A stretch of 64,000 nt of DNA from Lineus longissimus (GCF_910592395.1 NC_088308.1:14153001-14217000); one strand, 5' to 3'. Positions 19,836-32,110 are shown, counted from the first letter of the stretch. The notes: generated by a model from the sequence alone, not told the origin. Numbers and translations: made by a program.

Positions 19836-21240
19836 GCCGCCGGTTCTGTACTATTCTATAGATGACAACGCCCAGAAGTTCTTAGCGAGATGGTTGAAAT
19901 GGTTGAAGCAGCGTTGAAATGGTGGTAACGTTTTTTATGATTGATTCACGCCGTACTTTACCGATAGAATGGAAAATGCCATAATTTTACCGGTGTGAAG
20001 CCTTTCACGCTTTACGTACATTTGTATACGGCCGATGCACTAACCGTGTGTATCGTGCTGTGTTTGTAAACGTATCACCAGTTTGTGTCTTCCTCTCGCT
20101 AATGTATAGCTATCTGTGCATTTAATTGACATGGTTTTCTATAGTTTGAGAAGGGGTCTAAAAGGGGGGTGTATTAATGTTTGAAGGTGCATTCTGGTCT
20201 TTGCGGACCAGGTGCTTCGAATAGGCTCGCGTAGATCAGGTCGACCTGAGCAACTTTCCACTCCATTCTTTTAGGCCTATTTTCGATGAATGGGCTGTAA
20301 TGTTGTTGATTCTCGGTTAGAATGAATCGTTATCGTTTAGTATTTTAGTCCATTGGTGTTATTGGACATACTCGAACCTGTTATATAGACTTTAAAAATT
20401 ATAGACCGTGCGAACGGATTTCTGGAAAACCATTATATAAAACCCAGTTGTATTTTGGGACTAAAAAGATGTTGTGTTAACCCACGTTTTAATCTGTGTA
20501 TGTTGAATTCAGGTGACTGTTTGATAGTTATATAGTTAGAAGCCAGTGGGTGTGATTCCATCACTGTCTCTCCGCTTACGCCAGAAGCCGTGTTGACGAT
20601 TTGGACGAATCCGCCCTGCAGAGATCGAGAAGGACGAGGCCTTGCTGTTGACGTCCCTCCCCGTTTATAGAATACCCGTGGCGGTATAGTATTCTTAATT
20701 TACTGGCTAGTTGATTGTTACGACCTGCCGGCTACTTAGGACTAGTCTGTTGCCATCTGGGCAGAACCGGTTGAGTCGAAGTCATTTATATAGTCCTAGC
20801 TAGCGGTCAGGTTGCTTCAGTCAGCCTGAGTCAATGTTACAGACTGTTTGTGTTGTAGCACGCTTTGAGTTGTGAGAAGCATTTTAGTATATATCCCTTA
20901 GCGAAAAAAACTTGTATTGATATATTCCCCTTGGTGGGAAGATAATTTGATATATATATATAATCTACTACGCCCTTCTACTGACGTTCCGGGCTGGAAT
21001 ACCGAAGTCTGCAATCGAACACGAGACGGAGGATAGCCTGTTGTAGATGCCGGAGAAGAGACACCGCAATCGTGTGTAAAACTAGTACGGAGCCGCTGGC
21101 TCTAGGCTGAAGCATTTACAGCTATAGTGAATTGTAGGTATCTTATGATAGCTTGTACCATATAGATATACAGTCCTCTTCATAAAGTAATTAACCTCTG
21201 GCATAGTTCTTATCGTCATCTTGTCAATTCGTTGATCGCC
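19836..21240. other. Non-coding stretch, possibly retroelement-derived
   Basis: No ORF of interest. The block around 20880-21080 (AT-rich run, then GACGTTCCGGGCTGGAATAC and a G+C-richer end) has the texture of an LTR 3' end, but no second copy occurs in the window, so I do not call an LTR. Confidence 0.3.
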
Positions 21241-21244
21241 AGAA

Positions 21245-21300
21245 CACTGCAGGATACTTCTGCCACAGTGTACATCTGACAGCCAATCACAATTGGCGCG
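21245..21300. repeat. Dispersed-repeat fragment, copy 2 of 3
   Basis: The words GCAGGATACTTCTGCCACAG and TGACAGCCAATCACAAT occur here, at 16825-16870 and, inverted, at 22020-22070. The family is not identified. Confidence 0.55.
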
Positions 21301-22019
21301 ATCGTTGACGTCACACTGTTTATTTATGCATGATAATGCAAATACAATGGACGATACCGAGTTGCATGCCGAGTGCCACTTCAACTGTGAATGTGACAAT
21401 AATTGTCTGACCCCAAGTATGCTCAACTCAAGGTTTGTGTCGTAGTGTTTAGGAATGAATTGCACAGATTCATTGTAAAATTGATGATATTATGCGTACA
21501 AAAGAGGCATCAGCTGATCTGATCCTACATTGCAGTGCATGCATTGATTTGTGAAATTTTAAGGGGCAGTGACACTGACAGTGTTGCCAATGTTGATAAT
21601 TATTAAAGGGACAGTGTATCCGATGTCTGCTGTTGAAGGTATCAGGCCTATTTTGGTAGTTTGAACATTGTTGAAGGGCCATTGTATAAAACACATTTTG
21701 ACAAGCAAACAAAATAAAATTGAATGGTGGCGCCACCTATGCATATACAGCAGAACTAGTTACACGGTTGACAGATAAACATTCAACCTCGGCTATTTTG
21801 CCGAGCACAGTGCGCCTTAACAGACAAGTCCAATAAATACAGTCCACTCGACAATGAAAATACATGTTAAGATACTGCAAATAAATATATTTTAGCTAAT
21901 ATACTCCTCTAACCATTTGCTAACTTGTTCTTTCCAAGATTATCAGAACACGTGGCATTGTTGACATTATTGCGCCATGTGGAAAGATGATGTCAACAAA
22001 GACACGTGCTTGCCTTGAA

Positions 22020-22110
22020 TTCTGATTGGCTGTCAGATGTACACTATGGCAGAAGTATCCTGCAGAAAAAAATTTCGCGTCCCGGACGCGAAATTCTTTT
22101 TCCTGAACCT
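22020..22110. repeat. Dispersed-repeat fragment, copy 3 of 3 (inverted)
   Basis: Reverse-orientation copy of the repeat at 16790-16870, including the CGTCCCGGACGCGAAATT palindromic region. Confidence 0.55.
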
Positions 22111-22262
22111 TTCAGGCACATCAACCGTGGCGCCTCCATACGGCACTCTGAGTAACTACACCGAGTAGCGAAATGGCTACCCAACATCTTGAACATGCCC
22201 AAAGTGGCCCTTCGCCTTCGCCCGTTTCTCCTTGAAATGATCACAATTAATATGAGGAAGGC

Positions 22263-22570
22263 TCAGGCCTTGATAGGGAGCTCTTCGTTAATAGGGCTGG
22301 TGAGCGAGAAGACTCGGGGGGGGGGGGGGGGGTATATAGTTAGGATGATGCCATCATGGCAGTTGACCGAAGAAGCAGTTGGCTAGCGCTAGCACACAAT
22401 GTCAATGATTGATGGCGAGTAGTTGGTGGGTGGGAGAGGGGGGATAAAGTTAGGATGATGCCATCATGGCAGTTGACCCAATAGACGCTGTCGCAGTATA
22501 GAAAATAAGTGGGTAGAATGTGGGAAACTAAACACAACAGGAGAAGGAAAAGACCTTAGCCGACCCCCCC
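22263..22570. repeat. Duplicated segment with poly-G and poly-C tracts, copy 1
   Basis: This region (from CAGGCCTTGATAGGGAGCTC through GGATGATGCCATCATGGCAG) is repeated at 24690-25090. Within each copy, the GGATGATGCCATCATGGCAG word itself occurs twice. A long G-run at about 22316-22332 and a C-run just after 22563 are present. Non-coding. Confidence 0.65.
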
Positions 22571-22939
22571 CCCCCCCCCCCTGTCCTGAATAGTTTGAGG
22601 TCTCACTAGCCAGTGGTGATCAGGTGTTAATCTTGAAGTTATAAGGCATAGAGGTGACATTTTTCAAATTTGCGTTATACAGGGTGTCTCATGCATTGTG
22701 CTACATCAGTCTATGCATGACTGTATGTCTAGACGACGTTGAAACTTGGTCAGATGTATTCTACAAGAGACAAGCTATTCAGAAATGTATAGGTTTGTGT
22801 GAGAGTAAGGTACTGCCAAGTCTACAGCCGCTGGAACAGGGGTATGCATGAAATGACGTCGCGTCATTTTTGGAGGCAGGTAGGCCTGGCCTCCGCACCG
22901 GCTTGTGAGACCTGAGGGTAGCGCGTGCGTTTGAGTTTG

Positions 22940-22951
22940 TGCGCATGCGCT
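22940..22951. promoter_or_regulatory. NRF-1-like palindrome
   Basis: TGCGCATGCGC matches the NRF-1 consensus, and a weaker relative lies near 24316. No adjacent gene is recognised, so function is speculative. Confidence 0.2.
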
Positions 22952-23309
22952 TTCTACGGAAAATTGAAATGGCCAGTGTTGTGGACCATGGAGGTATCTA
23001 TATCATAATACTATAAGGCGGCTCGCTAAAGTGCCATTTGGGGGTCGTGTTTCGTCTCGAAATTTTGCACGTTTGCAGGTGATATGTTATCCTGATGCAA
23101 CGTCATGTTTATTTTCGGAAATTTACTTCAGCGGAGCAGTAATGAGGGATTTTTAATCGGACACGGTCAATTCTCCTTACAACTCACGGAAGCCAAGCCA
23201 TTGCTGTTTAGTTATGCAGGGGATTAATGAATCACCTGCACTCCCACCCCACAGGGTGACTAACACTACCTGTTGAACGGCTGGCTGTAGGGGGGTGATT
23301 GGAACAGCC

Positions 23310-24060
23310 TGTACACGTGTTGACCTGCTGAACCAAGGTTAATGTTATTTTTCAATCCACGATTGTAGGCCTAGGTCACCTGATCTTCGAGATTTCGCGG
23401 GGAAAGAAATTGTAAACAAACGTATGTGTGCAGTTCAAATGTAAACAAAAATGTATTTTTGGTATTTTCGGTTGCTGGACTTGGGTTTTCCCGCAGTAAG
23501 GAGCTGGGTCAAATTGGTGGTCTATTGTTTATGGGTGCTGTGTTAGCCAGAGCTAACTCGTGATAATGAAGGTTACCATGGTATGTTTATGAGCTCACCA
23601 CAGCTCTCAATACTTGATCTGAAGAGGCGCGCTGAACCTGAAATGGCCTTATCAGGGAGCTGCTCACGGTGCTGAACTTCTAGCTTGCCTGTCGAGTAAG
23701 TGCCTTGCCCGAGACCTGGCTACATGTGCTTCATGTAGGAGGAACACGCATTTTAAAGTTATAGTAGTGATAGTGCAATTGGTTCGAGCCATTTGGAGGC
23801 CGACATGTGAAGGCCTATCTGCATGGGTACTCCTTCTCCGTATAAAAAGGCACATATTGCTGACGAAGGAACGAGGCATTGCCTCATCATCTCTATCGGA
23901 CCAACTGATATACTTTTATATGCACGCATACAGCACCCACAGCTAGGTCCGAGTCTGTGGACAAATGGTTGGTTTAATTTGTCTCTTCGATATGGCTCCT
24001 TTGATATTGCATTAGATGTTTATTGCAATTCAATCTATTCAAGGTATAGCCCATTTGAAC
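23310..24060. repeat. Dispersed repeat, contiguous copy
   Basis: This uninterrupted copy matches, in reverse complement, both 1-477 and 2977-3255. It defines the undisrupted arrangement of the repeat. Short ORFs here (23664-23879 minus, 23823-24188 plus) have no recognised relatives. Confidence 0.6.
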
Positions 24061-24090
24061 CTGCCTGCGCCACGGGTACAATGCTAGTTA

Positions 24091-24222
24091 TTAATAATAC
24101 CTCCATGTGTGGACGAGTGGTTTCAGGTTTTACGGTAGGATTTTGTCATGGAAACGGGGAAATAGACGTTGAGGCCAATGTACTTTAAAGATTATTGCAT
24201 TACTGCATGGAGGTATTATTAA
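24091..24222. mobile_element. Small inverted-repeat element (132 bp)
   Basis: Begins TTAATAATACCTCCATG and ends CATGGAGGTATTATTAA, a perfect inverted pair. It is immediately followed by a second element that uses the same ends. Non-coding. Confidence 0.6.
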
Positions 24223-24225
24223 GAC

Positions 24226-24894
24226 TTAATAATACCTCCATGATTACTGGAACCAGACCGTCGACATATTGTCACACCCCATGATATTGACGAAATCGTC
24301 GTCGAAACGGGCAGCCCCGGACCGATCATGTTGGTGCGCATGCGTACAACGGAAAAGTTAGCAGACGGAAAATCTTTTGCGGAATTTTGCCAGTTCAAAG
24401 CACGATTTCTTCGCGGAAAGAGAAAAATAATCTCTGGCAGCGATGCAGCTTGTTGTTTAATGCATTTCGATTCGCCCCAGGGTATCGTTACACTTTGATT
24501 CGGCCCTGTTTTGACGAAATCTTCAACCGAACAGCGGCTTCTCTGCGTAAACATCGTAGCGTCCCGCTGAATTGTTTGGAAAAAGAAAATCTCTCCCCAG
24601 GTAAATTGCTGTGCATTAGCGTATACGATTCGCGTGCAAAAATGTCACCTGGGTGTGGAGGTTTTCTGGTTCCGGGTCAAGTTTTTTTCAGGCCTTGATA
24701 GGGAGCTCTTCGTAAATTAAGGGCTGGTGAGCGAGAAGACTCGGGTGGTGGTGGTGGGGGGGGGGGTATATAGTTAGGATGATGCCATCATGGCAGTTGA
24801 CCGAAGAAGCAGTTGGCTAGCAGACAATGTCAATGATTGATGGCGAGTAGTTGGTGGGTGGGAGAGGGTAGTTAGGACATGGAGGTATTATTAA
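24226..24894. mobile_element. Inverted-repeat element with the same ends (669 bp)
   Basis: Begins TTAATAATACCTCCATG and ends near 24894 with CATGGAGGTATTATTAA, which is followed by another inverted half-copy (to about 24905). It encloses the start of the second copy of the 22.26-kb duplicated segment. The ORFs inside (24219-24554 minus, 24387-24698 plus) are unrecognised. Confidence 0.5.
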
Positions 24895-25090
24895 TACCTC
24901 CATGGTTAGGATGATGCCATCATGGCAGTTGACCCAATAGACGCTGACGCAGTATAGAAAATAGGTGGGGAGAATGTGGGATGGAAACTTAACACAACAG
25001 GAGGATAGATACTTGTGCCCGCGGAGATAAGCATGATGATCCCAAGACCCAAGTGTAGGATTTGAATTCAAAAAGATCTTAGCCGACCCC
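24690..25090. repeat. Duplicated segment, copy 2
   Basis: Diverged copy of 22263-22570 in the same orientation. It includes the paired GGATGATGCCATCATGGCAG words and the sequence ending in TTAGCCGACCCC. Confidence 0.65.
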
Positions 25091-25199
25091 TTTCCTGAGA
25101 TATTAATTACCTGCATGCTCTGTAGTCTGTCTCTCTGCTCTTCTTACTCTAAGCTCAGCTTGTCCATTGGTGCGAGTGAAGAGGTGAAACTATCCAGAT

Positions 25200-25570
25200 C
25201 CATCATCAACAAGCAGTTATTTACAAGTATGAATTAATGATGTTTTATTTAAATCCAGTCGATCGGCAGTAAAGAGGTTAAATGTTCAAGATTAATCAGC
25301 AGCTAGCCCATGTCAACGGCCATCAACTATTTACAACTCAAGTTACATTTTACCAGATCCATCAATAGCCATCAGCAGTTATTTACAAGAATGAATTCGT
25401 AAGAAATCCAGTCGACCGGCAGTGAAGAGGTAGTGTACCAAGATTAATCACGGCCATCAAATACATACAACTCCTGTTTCGGGTTACATATTTACAGTCC
25501 AATCTAAAATAATAACAGAACTTTGCCAAACAGTGAAGAGATGAATTTCTAAAATCAATCAACGTCCATG
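25200..25570. repeat. Degenerate tandem repeat, about 175-bp period
   Basis: The words AGCAGTTATTTACAAG, AATCCAGTCGA(T/C)CGGCAGT and AAGAGGTTAA recur in order about two to three times with decay. Non-coding. Confidence 0.5.
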
Positions 25571-25997
25571 GTCTATCTGAAATGAGAAAAAGAACTGGGT
25601 AAACATAAATAAATCAGCCGGTTAGTAGAAGAAGCCCCTTTCCCCGAGGCCATGATGAGCCCACGATAATGATTTTAGTAGCCTATTGTCTGTGATTGTT
25701 GAGAATAGAATCTCAGATCATCTAGTCTTTAGATTTAGGGAGATGGTTGACGACTATTAGGCTACTATCGCTATGAAATTTTCAAAGGATTACGATGTTA
25801 TACCTGACTTGGAGTGTATTACTCCATGTACCTGATAACCAGGCAACTTACCAATGAATTTATACTTTATAGTTTTAATCATTTTCCAGTGTATTAACAG
25901 AATTTACATGAAAAAGTTACAACTCTTTTTTCTGAAGCACCACACGCTGATTACCAGTGGCACTGTCGTTTCCCTGAAATTAAAAGAAAAAATTCGT

Positions 25998-26065
25998 GCA
26001 TTGGTTTAGTTTTGAGACGGTCCCTAAAATCTTGTATTGGTTTAGTTTTGAGACGGTCCCTATAA
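25998..26065. repeat. Short tandem duplication
   Basis: The phrase TTGGTTTAGTTTTGAGACGG followed by TCCCTA occurs twice about 36 bp apart. It is non-coding. Confidence 0.55.
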
Positions 26066-27090
26066 CAATCTTGATACTAGAGGCGCTGGTGTCGTTTGAT
26101 GTCGTCATTTTCGTAAATTCGGCAGTCTTCGCGTGTCCTAATGTATGTTCGGACATGGTCGGGATTTATAAGGTCGAATTTAAAATCTAGAAGCTATTTT
26201 GATTGGTTAAGGAAAGGAGCCGGTGACCTTGCGTCCCAGCGTCCGCACGCGGCATCGGATGGCAGCATGAGCTTCAAGATGCCGTCCTCGTTCCTCACAG
26301 CACACACTAGAAGATTATAGACCATGTCATCTTATTGTGCCGATCCATGATTATGATAAGTATTAATGATTAGTCTTTAAAATTTTATACACCTTTTCAT
26401 TTTTCGTCGTCCGCTTCTTCAGAGCTTATAAGACGTTCGACGTTCATTCATGCACATGTGCGATGTGGGGCCTATGTCAGATGTGTATTGCACGCAATGC
26501 ATGGCGCGCGACATGGACTGTCAGTCATGCTGTCGGCTGTGTCATGTGTGGTTGGCCAAGGCCATGGCCCACATCATGACATGGGGATGGGGGTCAAGAC
26601 ACTACGATGGAGGAAATGTAGGGACTGGAGCTGGTAGGGAGGATTGATCAAGACTGACAAGCATGACAAGGAGGCTGTGTCTGATTAGTGCCTTGGTCGA
26701 AGTTGGACTTCATGACTCATTGACTGAGTGGTCATCATGACTATCTCAGTTTTTACTTTTGCCTTTCCCTTTGGTGGGGTTTGTCAGTGCCTTGGCTGGG
26801 GGAACATGATTCCGTGGCCTGTGAGTGTGATTTGTGCAATAGGGGAGGCCTGAGTCACTAAATGTAACGCCTCCGTTTCATAAAAGTAGCCTATTACAAA
26901 TAGGCCTTAAATACAATGTAGGCCTACTCGTAAGTCGTATGAAAAAGGCCTCGGACTACTTCTCAATCTGTAACGTTGTACGATATTGTATCGCCACTTT
27001 TTACAGGGGTCTAGCATCATGACGTAAATACTAAATGGCCTAGCCTACCGCAACCTATGAATATAAGTAAATTAAGAATTATGCTAAGTG
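26066..27090. other. Non-coding stretch, nothing recognised
   Basis: Short ORFs only. Several TAGGCCT and GTAGGCCTAC words occur near 26880-26950. No gene or repeat boundary was identified. Confidence 0.4.
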
Positions 27091-27096
27091 ACTTGC

Positions 27097-27231
27097 CTTC
27101 TTCCGCTTGAAATCCCAGTGATTTTCTTCCTCACATTCACTGTCGACATTCTCCGTTCCAGGATCGAGGTCAAGCAGGAATCCCATCTCCTGTTCATTTG
27201 CATCTTCAGTTGTACCGGTAGGAATGGTCTT
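27097..27231 (-). CDS. Possible acidic coding exon
   Basis: Read on the minus strand, a 135-nt open stretch follows an acceptor-like sequence (CTTCTCAATAG) and ends at AAG followed by GCAAGT, a GC-type donor. It would encode 45 residues rich in Asp and Glu, ending in a WDFKRKK basic cluster. Phase would be 0 at both ends. It lies downstream of the SGNH-like gene on the same strand and could be an alternative 3' exon of it, using a weak GTAAAG donor inside the last SGNH exon. An adjacent frame (27206-27330) is also acidic. No homology is recognised. Confidence 0.25.
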
Positions 27232-27675
27232 CTATTGAGAAGCAGTTGACTGGCCCACAGTCAATTAGACCAACATCATCATTATCATCATCATCATCAT
27301 CTTCCTCCTGAACGTTGATTGGGGCCTGCAAATGGAAAGTGTGACTGACATCAACCAATCTGGACTGTGGACTGGAGAAGAATTTGAGTGGTGCTAGAAA
27401 GTAAGTAGACAAGCAGAATTACTAAAAATAAAGCCTATTCAGAAAAAAAATCAGAAAAAAAAAATCCTGGGGTAGCAAGCAGTTAAAGCAATTCGTTAGG
27501 TTCGTTAAGTTTTTGTGAATTGGCAAAGTCACTACACAGTACAGACATATAGTGGACCTCCAAAGTGAGCAGCCTTGTATGAGTATCTTTGGATTGAGTA
27601 ATACAATTTTCATAAAAATTTCATATAGCTATTGAGCTAAGAATGATGGTTTTTCATGACTTTCCATCAATCTTT

Positions 27676-30170
27676 TCATTCCCTCTGAAAACCCAACAGC
27701 CATGCTAATTTTAAGAACCGGTCCGATGACTTTACATTGGCAATTCCTTGATCTTCGATGGCTCTAATCAGGTATTTGAGCCATTTTCCGGCTGGGGCGT
27801 TCGTCGGGTGTACGCCATCGTACAACTCATGGTAGGTATGTTTCTTGTACCTCTTTCCTCTTTTTACCTGAAATATGGAGTAAAAAAAAAAAATTACGAG
27901 AAATTCTCAAGGCATGGTGAGCAGTTACAGCAGTTACGCTAGTAAAGCATGTTGTAATTGCAACCAGATATCAAGCCTTTTATTACTCGAGCATTTCACT
28001 TCAAGAATTCTACTGATTACAGTGCATTACAGCCAGATCTCATTAGCGAAGGTCAAAAAGCGAACCTCAGGTTGCAAAGGCAAATGCATTGAGGCCGTGA
28101 AATTGGAGTTTCTCTTTGAATTGCCCGATGATGTTGTTATTAGGGTAATCAGGCGTGATCAGAGATTAGCGCAATCTAGCCTATGGCATGTCTGGCTGAC
28201 CTACCACAGCAGGTGTTACGGAATTTGTTATCGTTACTCCTGCCTGTAAGTGGCACATCATCTGACAAAATCAGAGTGTACTCAATGTAGGCCTAATGGC
28301 AATGCTTCAGATGAAGACCTGATTGGTCCTGTCTGATGCTTGTTTCTATATTGCAATATTGTAGTTGATCATGGTGCAGTGTGTAACTGCTTTTTCGGAC
28401 TGTTTGTTTATAGTAGGCCTATGTGAAAAAAACATTTCTTTTTTTTCATAGTTTTTAATCAGACTGGTTAAAACATGTACCTTGCTTTTCAAGTTAGGCC
28501 TGTAAACAATAATGACGTAGGGGCCTTGAAGGCTTTAAACAATATTGTTCCGCCCTGCGAAGAGCGATCGTGTGCAAAGCGGTGGGACAGAATGGGGTAC
28601 AACTAGATTACCCTGGGCTCACTGTCATCCATCCGAATTTGACCACCCCCACTCTTACTCTTAGGAGAGGAGCCTTGCCTCTATCTCGACCTAACTTGAA
28701 AATAGTACACATCCCTGCGGCCTATATAATGTATGCTATTGCGTGGCCTACTTACTGACACAGACTCCCTGTAGCCAGGTCAGAACTATCCGTCCAATTT
28801 CAACTTAAGCTAAAAAAATTGCAATGCATCAGGTGTGGATATACTGCCTATCATGCAATGTCCAGTTTAGCATGAAGCATGCTGTTTCATCTTTACCTGT
28901 TCTGTTAACACACAGACCATGCAGACCTTGGCCTAGGAATTTTATGGTCAGTCTGGGGTGAAATCCCAAGGTGTATTGTAACAGTGACAAACAGGAATAT
29001 TGCTTCAAATCTGCCAAGGGTTTGTAGAGTGACTTTGAACGAAATTTCATGGACATCAGATAGAAACCAATGCAGAAGCATACACTGCTTCTCTGCATCA
29101 CAATCATTGAAGCAACTGTTCCTTGACCAATCCATGACTCATCATTATATAACATTATATAACAATTCATGGCACGAATTCAGCAACACATTGAGTGCAT
29201 TGATCTAATCCACTAATCCACATACCCATATTGCACCAAGTGTAATGAACCCAGTAAGACAGGTAAACCTAACACAGCAGGTGGTGTCTGTAGTGCAATA
29301 GCAGATGTCTAGGAGGAAGGCCTTGGAGTGCAATCAATCAGCTTATCTGACCTATTATAAACATCCAGCTGAGAGGCATTCCACCTATTTTGCTCATCTT
29401 TCGCTAACGGGGTCTGGCGGTCATGGGCTTAGGTAACTGAAAAAAAATCTTAAAAAAGCAATATAAATGCTCTGTTTAGCTCATGGTAGGTTGATCACTT
29501 TTAGACTAGTTTACGTTGAAATTGTACAATGAACATTTGAAAGAAGGATAGTGGAGTGTTATTTGCTGGTCTGCTCCACAGCCTTGAGTGCTTCATTTTA
29601 GATGTTTAGGCTCCCTACCTGAAACTTCAGGAGGTCCCTCTCCCATCTTGGAGTCTTTAATCCTGCTAACCAGTTGACGCTCCAGATATGACTATTGATT
29701 TCTTCTATATCATTTTCAAGTCCACGTTGCTGTAATATCAGCGCTGCCTGTGAAATTTCAGGAATATGTAACTTTCCATGTTTTATTAGATAATCATTGT
29801 ACTTGATTATTGAGACAGGTGGTATAGGGATCACCAGAACTCTGATACCAAGGAGTTCAAATTGATCCTTAAAGTGATTAATTGCTTCTATTGTTTTGTG
29901 TGCATTGCCATTGGCATTGTAATTGACTTCAACTCCTGAATTGCTCCTCTTTTTCTCTGTCAGGTTGCAAATTCCTGCCCCAAGGATGATTTGAATTTGG
30001 GAATCAGCCACTCCAAGTTGTTGAAGCTTTTCTACTGCATCCTCTGCTTTCGATTGCAGTGCTTGGATGGTCCCTCCCGGCTTGACAATCCATTGTTCAT
30101 TTGCATATATTGGCCGTTGATGCCGCAACTTCAATCCCCGGGAGTCCATCACAAAAATCCGATTCATTTT
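27676..30170 (-). CDS. SGNH-hydrolase-like protein, two exons (29619-30170 and 27676-27867)
   Basis: The first exon starts after an acceptor (CTTTTGCAG, so an upstream exon exists) with ATG at 30167. It has the nucleophile-type motif VMDSRG at residues 6-11 (Ser9) and a GAGICNL block near residue 65, which resembles the oxyanion region of SGNH/GDSL hydrolases. It ends at a CAG|GTAGGG donor in phase 0. The second exon follows a TTTCAG acceptor in phase 0 and carries the Asp-His motif YDGVHPTNAPAGKWL before a TGA at 27676-27678. A complete Ser-Asp-His set across two exons argues that the gene is real. The substrate is unknown. The 1.75-kb intron contains a copy, on the opposite strand, of the sequence upstream of the kinase exon at 42.67 kb. 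Proteins of this type often lie beside transposon genes, and here a Helentron lies upstream on the same strand. Confidence 0.6.
28023..29437. repeat. Paralogous copy of the region upstream of the kinase exon
   Basis: Blocks 28023-28215, 28672-28920 and 29035-29437 match, in the same order and orientation, 41003-41190, 41890-42132 and 42305-42672, with indels between blocks. Similarity ends at the point corresponding to the kinase start codon. It lies within the intron of the SGNH-like gene. Confidence 0.75.
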
Positions 30171-30559
30171 CTGCAAAAGAATGTAATCTAATTAATTTTA
30201 AAGGAATTAATCACAAGGTAAGAATAATTAAAAGCAACAGAGTTTTTTCTGTACACGGTACATGTACTTTCACTTGACAGTGTCAATTTTGTTCCCTAGT
30301 CAATTCTTCTGAATTCAAAGGGAAAATGGGAAGAAACCACATGCATATCGGTGCTTAACCTTAAATTGCATTATTGTCTGTTCTCCCCAACCACCTTGAC
30401 TGCTTGGTAATCACTTACATTCAATGCAAATGGTATGCATTATTGTTCCACTTTGTAGGAATTGGGTTTCTTGCTGAAGTGCGCTCCCTTGCTAACTTGA
30501 ATCAGAAGGTTGATGAGAGATGGGGCCATGTACCGCACCAAATGATTGAAGTACAACGT

Positions 30560-32110
30560 CAATGACTGAGGAACAGGAAGTCGGTTAGAGACGATCATGT
30601 CCCCCACCGAACTATTGACATGCAAAAATGATTGAGAAGAAGAGTTTTGATTTGGAATGGAAGAAACAATGAAGGTAAGATAAACGATATCCTGGTCATT
30701 GCTGTCATCAGGGGAAGAGTGACTCAAATAAACATTTCTGAAAATTAATGAAGCCAAGAAGACCTAAATTAAGTGACTGAGGAACAGGAAGTTGGTTAGA
30801 GACGGTCATGTCCCCCACCGAATGCTTGGAATACAATGATTGAGAAGAAGAGTTTGCTTGGAAGAAGCAATGAGGGTAAGATTTAAAGCAATATCATTCT
30901 GGTTATTGCTCTCGTCGGGGGAAGAATGACACCAGTAATCATTTCTAAAAAATGAACAAAGCTAAGAAAATCTAAATTCAGTGACTGAGGAAGTCGGTTA
31001 GAGACGGCCATGTCCCCCACCGAACGCTTGGAATACAACAGTGTTTGAGAAGAGTTTTTGTTTGGAAGAAGCAATGAAGGTAAGATTGAAAGCAATATCA
31101 TCCTGTGTCATCATTGCTGTCGTCTGGAGAAGAATGACTCAAGTAAACATTTCTGACAATGATATGAATAAAGCTAAGAAGACCAAAATTCAGTGACTGA
31201 AGAAGTCGCTTAGAGACGGCCATGTCCCCTACTGAATGCTTGGAATACAACAATCATTGGTAAGAAGAGTTTTTGTTTGGAAGAAACAATGAAGGTAAGA
31301 TTTAAAGCAATATCATCCTGTGTGGTCATTGCTGTCGTCTGGAGAAGAATGACTCAAGTAAACATTTCTGACAATGATATGAATGAAGCTTAGATTTAGG
31401 AGACCTAAATTCAATGACTGAGGAAGTCGGTAAGAGACGGTCATGTCCCCCACCGAACGATTGGAATACAATGATTGAGAAGAACAGTTTTTGTTTGGAA
31501 GAAGCAATGAAGGTAAGATTGAAAGCAATGATATCATCCTGGTTATTGCTGTCGTCTGGAGGGAGAATGACTCAAGCAAACATTTCTGACAATGAATGAA
31601 GCTAAGAAGATGTAAATTCAGCTACTGAGGAACATTTAATAAGTCAGTCAGAGACGGCAATGTCCCCCACCAAAGTATTGGAATACAATGATTGAGAAAT
31701 GAATGAAGAGTATTGGCTTGGAAGAAGCACTGAACTAAGGTAAGATAAACGATATCTGGTCATCAGGGAAAGAATTACTCTAGTCAAGTAAACATTTCGT
31801 ACATTGAATTAAGCTAAGAAAACTTGAAGTTAGATGAATATGATTTGAAGATCTAGTGCTTCCTAACATAAAAATTAATAAGGTAAAGAAAAGTCTGTTA
31901 TAGACAGCCTTGTCCCCCACCGAATGATTAAAGTTCATTAAGGAACTTCAGCTTGCAGGGGGCAATGAATGTAAGAATATAACATGAAGGTCTATAGTGC
32001 TTCCTGTCCTATAGAAGACGTGGAATTCCATGAATGAGGATCAGAATTTGGTTAGAGACGGCCATGTCCCCCACCGAATGATTAAAGAGTTTTAGCTTGT
32101 AAGAGACAAT
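30560..32110. repeat. Tandem array of about eight units, period near 210 bp
   Basis: The anchor GTCCCCCACCGAA, preceded by GGTTAGAGACGG, recurs near 30599, 30811, 31011, 31225, 31444, 31661, 31911 and 32065. Most units also contain AATGAAGGTAAGAT, a close match to a 5' splice site on the plus strand, and AAACATTTCTGACAATGA. Minus-strand ORFs of 72-105 codons span parts of units but share only the repeat-encoded phrase SVGDM(A/T)VS. The array lies between the SGNH-like gene and the Helentron helicase. Confidence 0.8.

Noticed and set aside
20880-21080. Possible solo LTR
   Set aside because: Only texture suggests it; no second copy, TG/CA ends or target duplication could be established.
27748-27942. 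64-codon plus-strand ORF
   Set aside because: It is antisense to the SGNH exon carrying the YDGVHP motif, which explains its openness.
30440-31579. Minus-strand ORFs of 72-105 codons in the tandem array
   Set aside because: They start and stop at different points of the repeat unit and share only repeat-derived phrases; probably not protein-coding.
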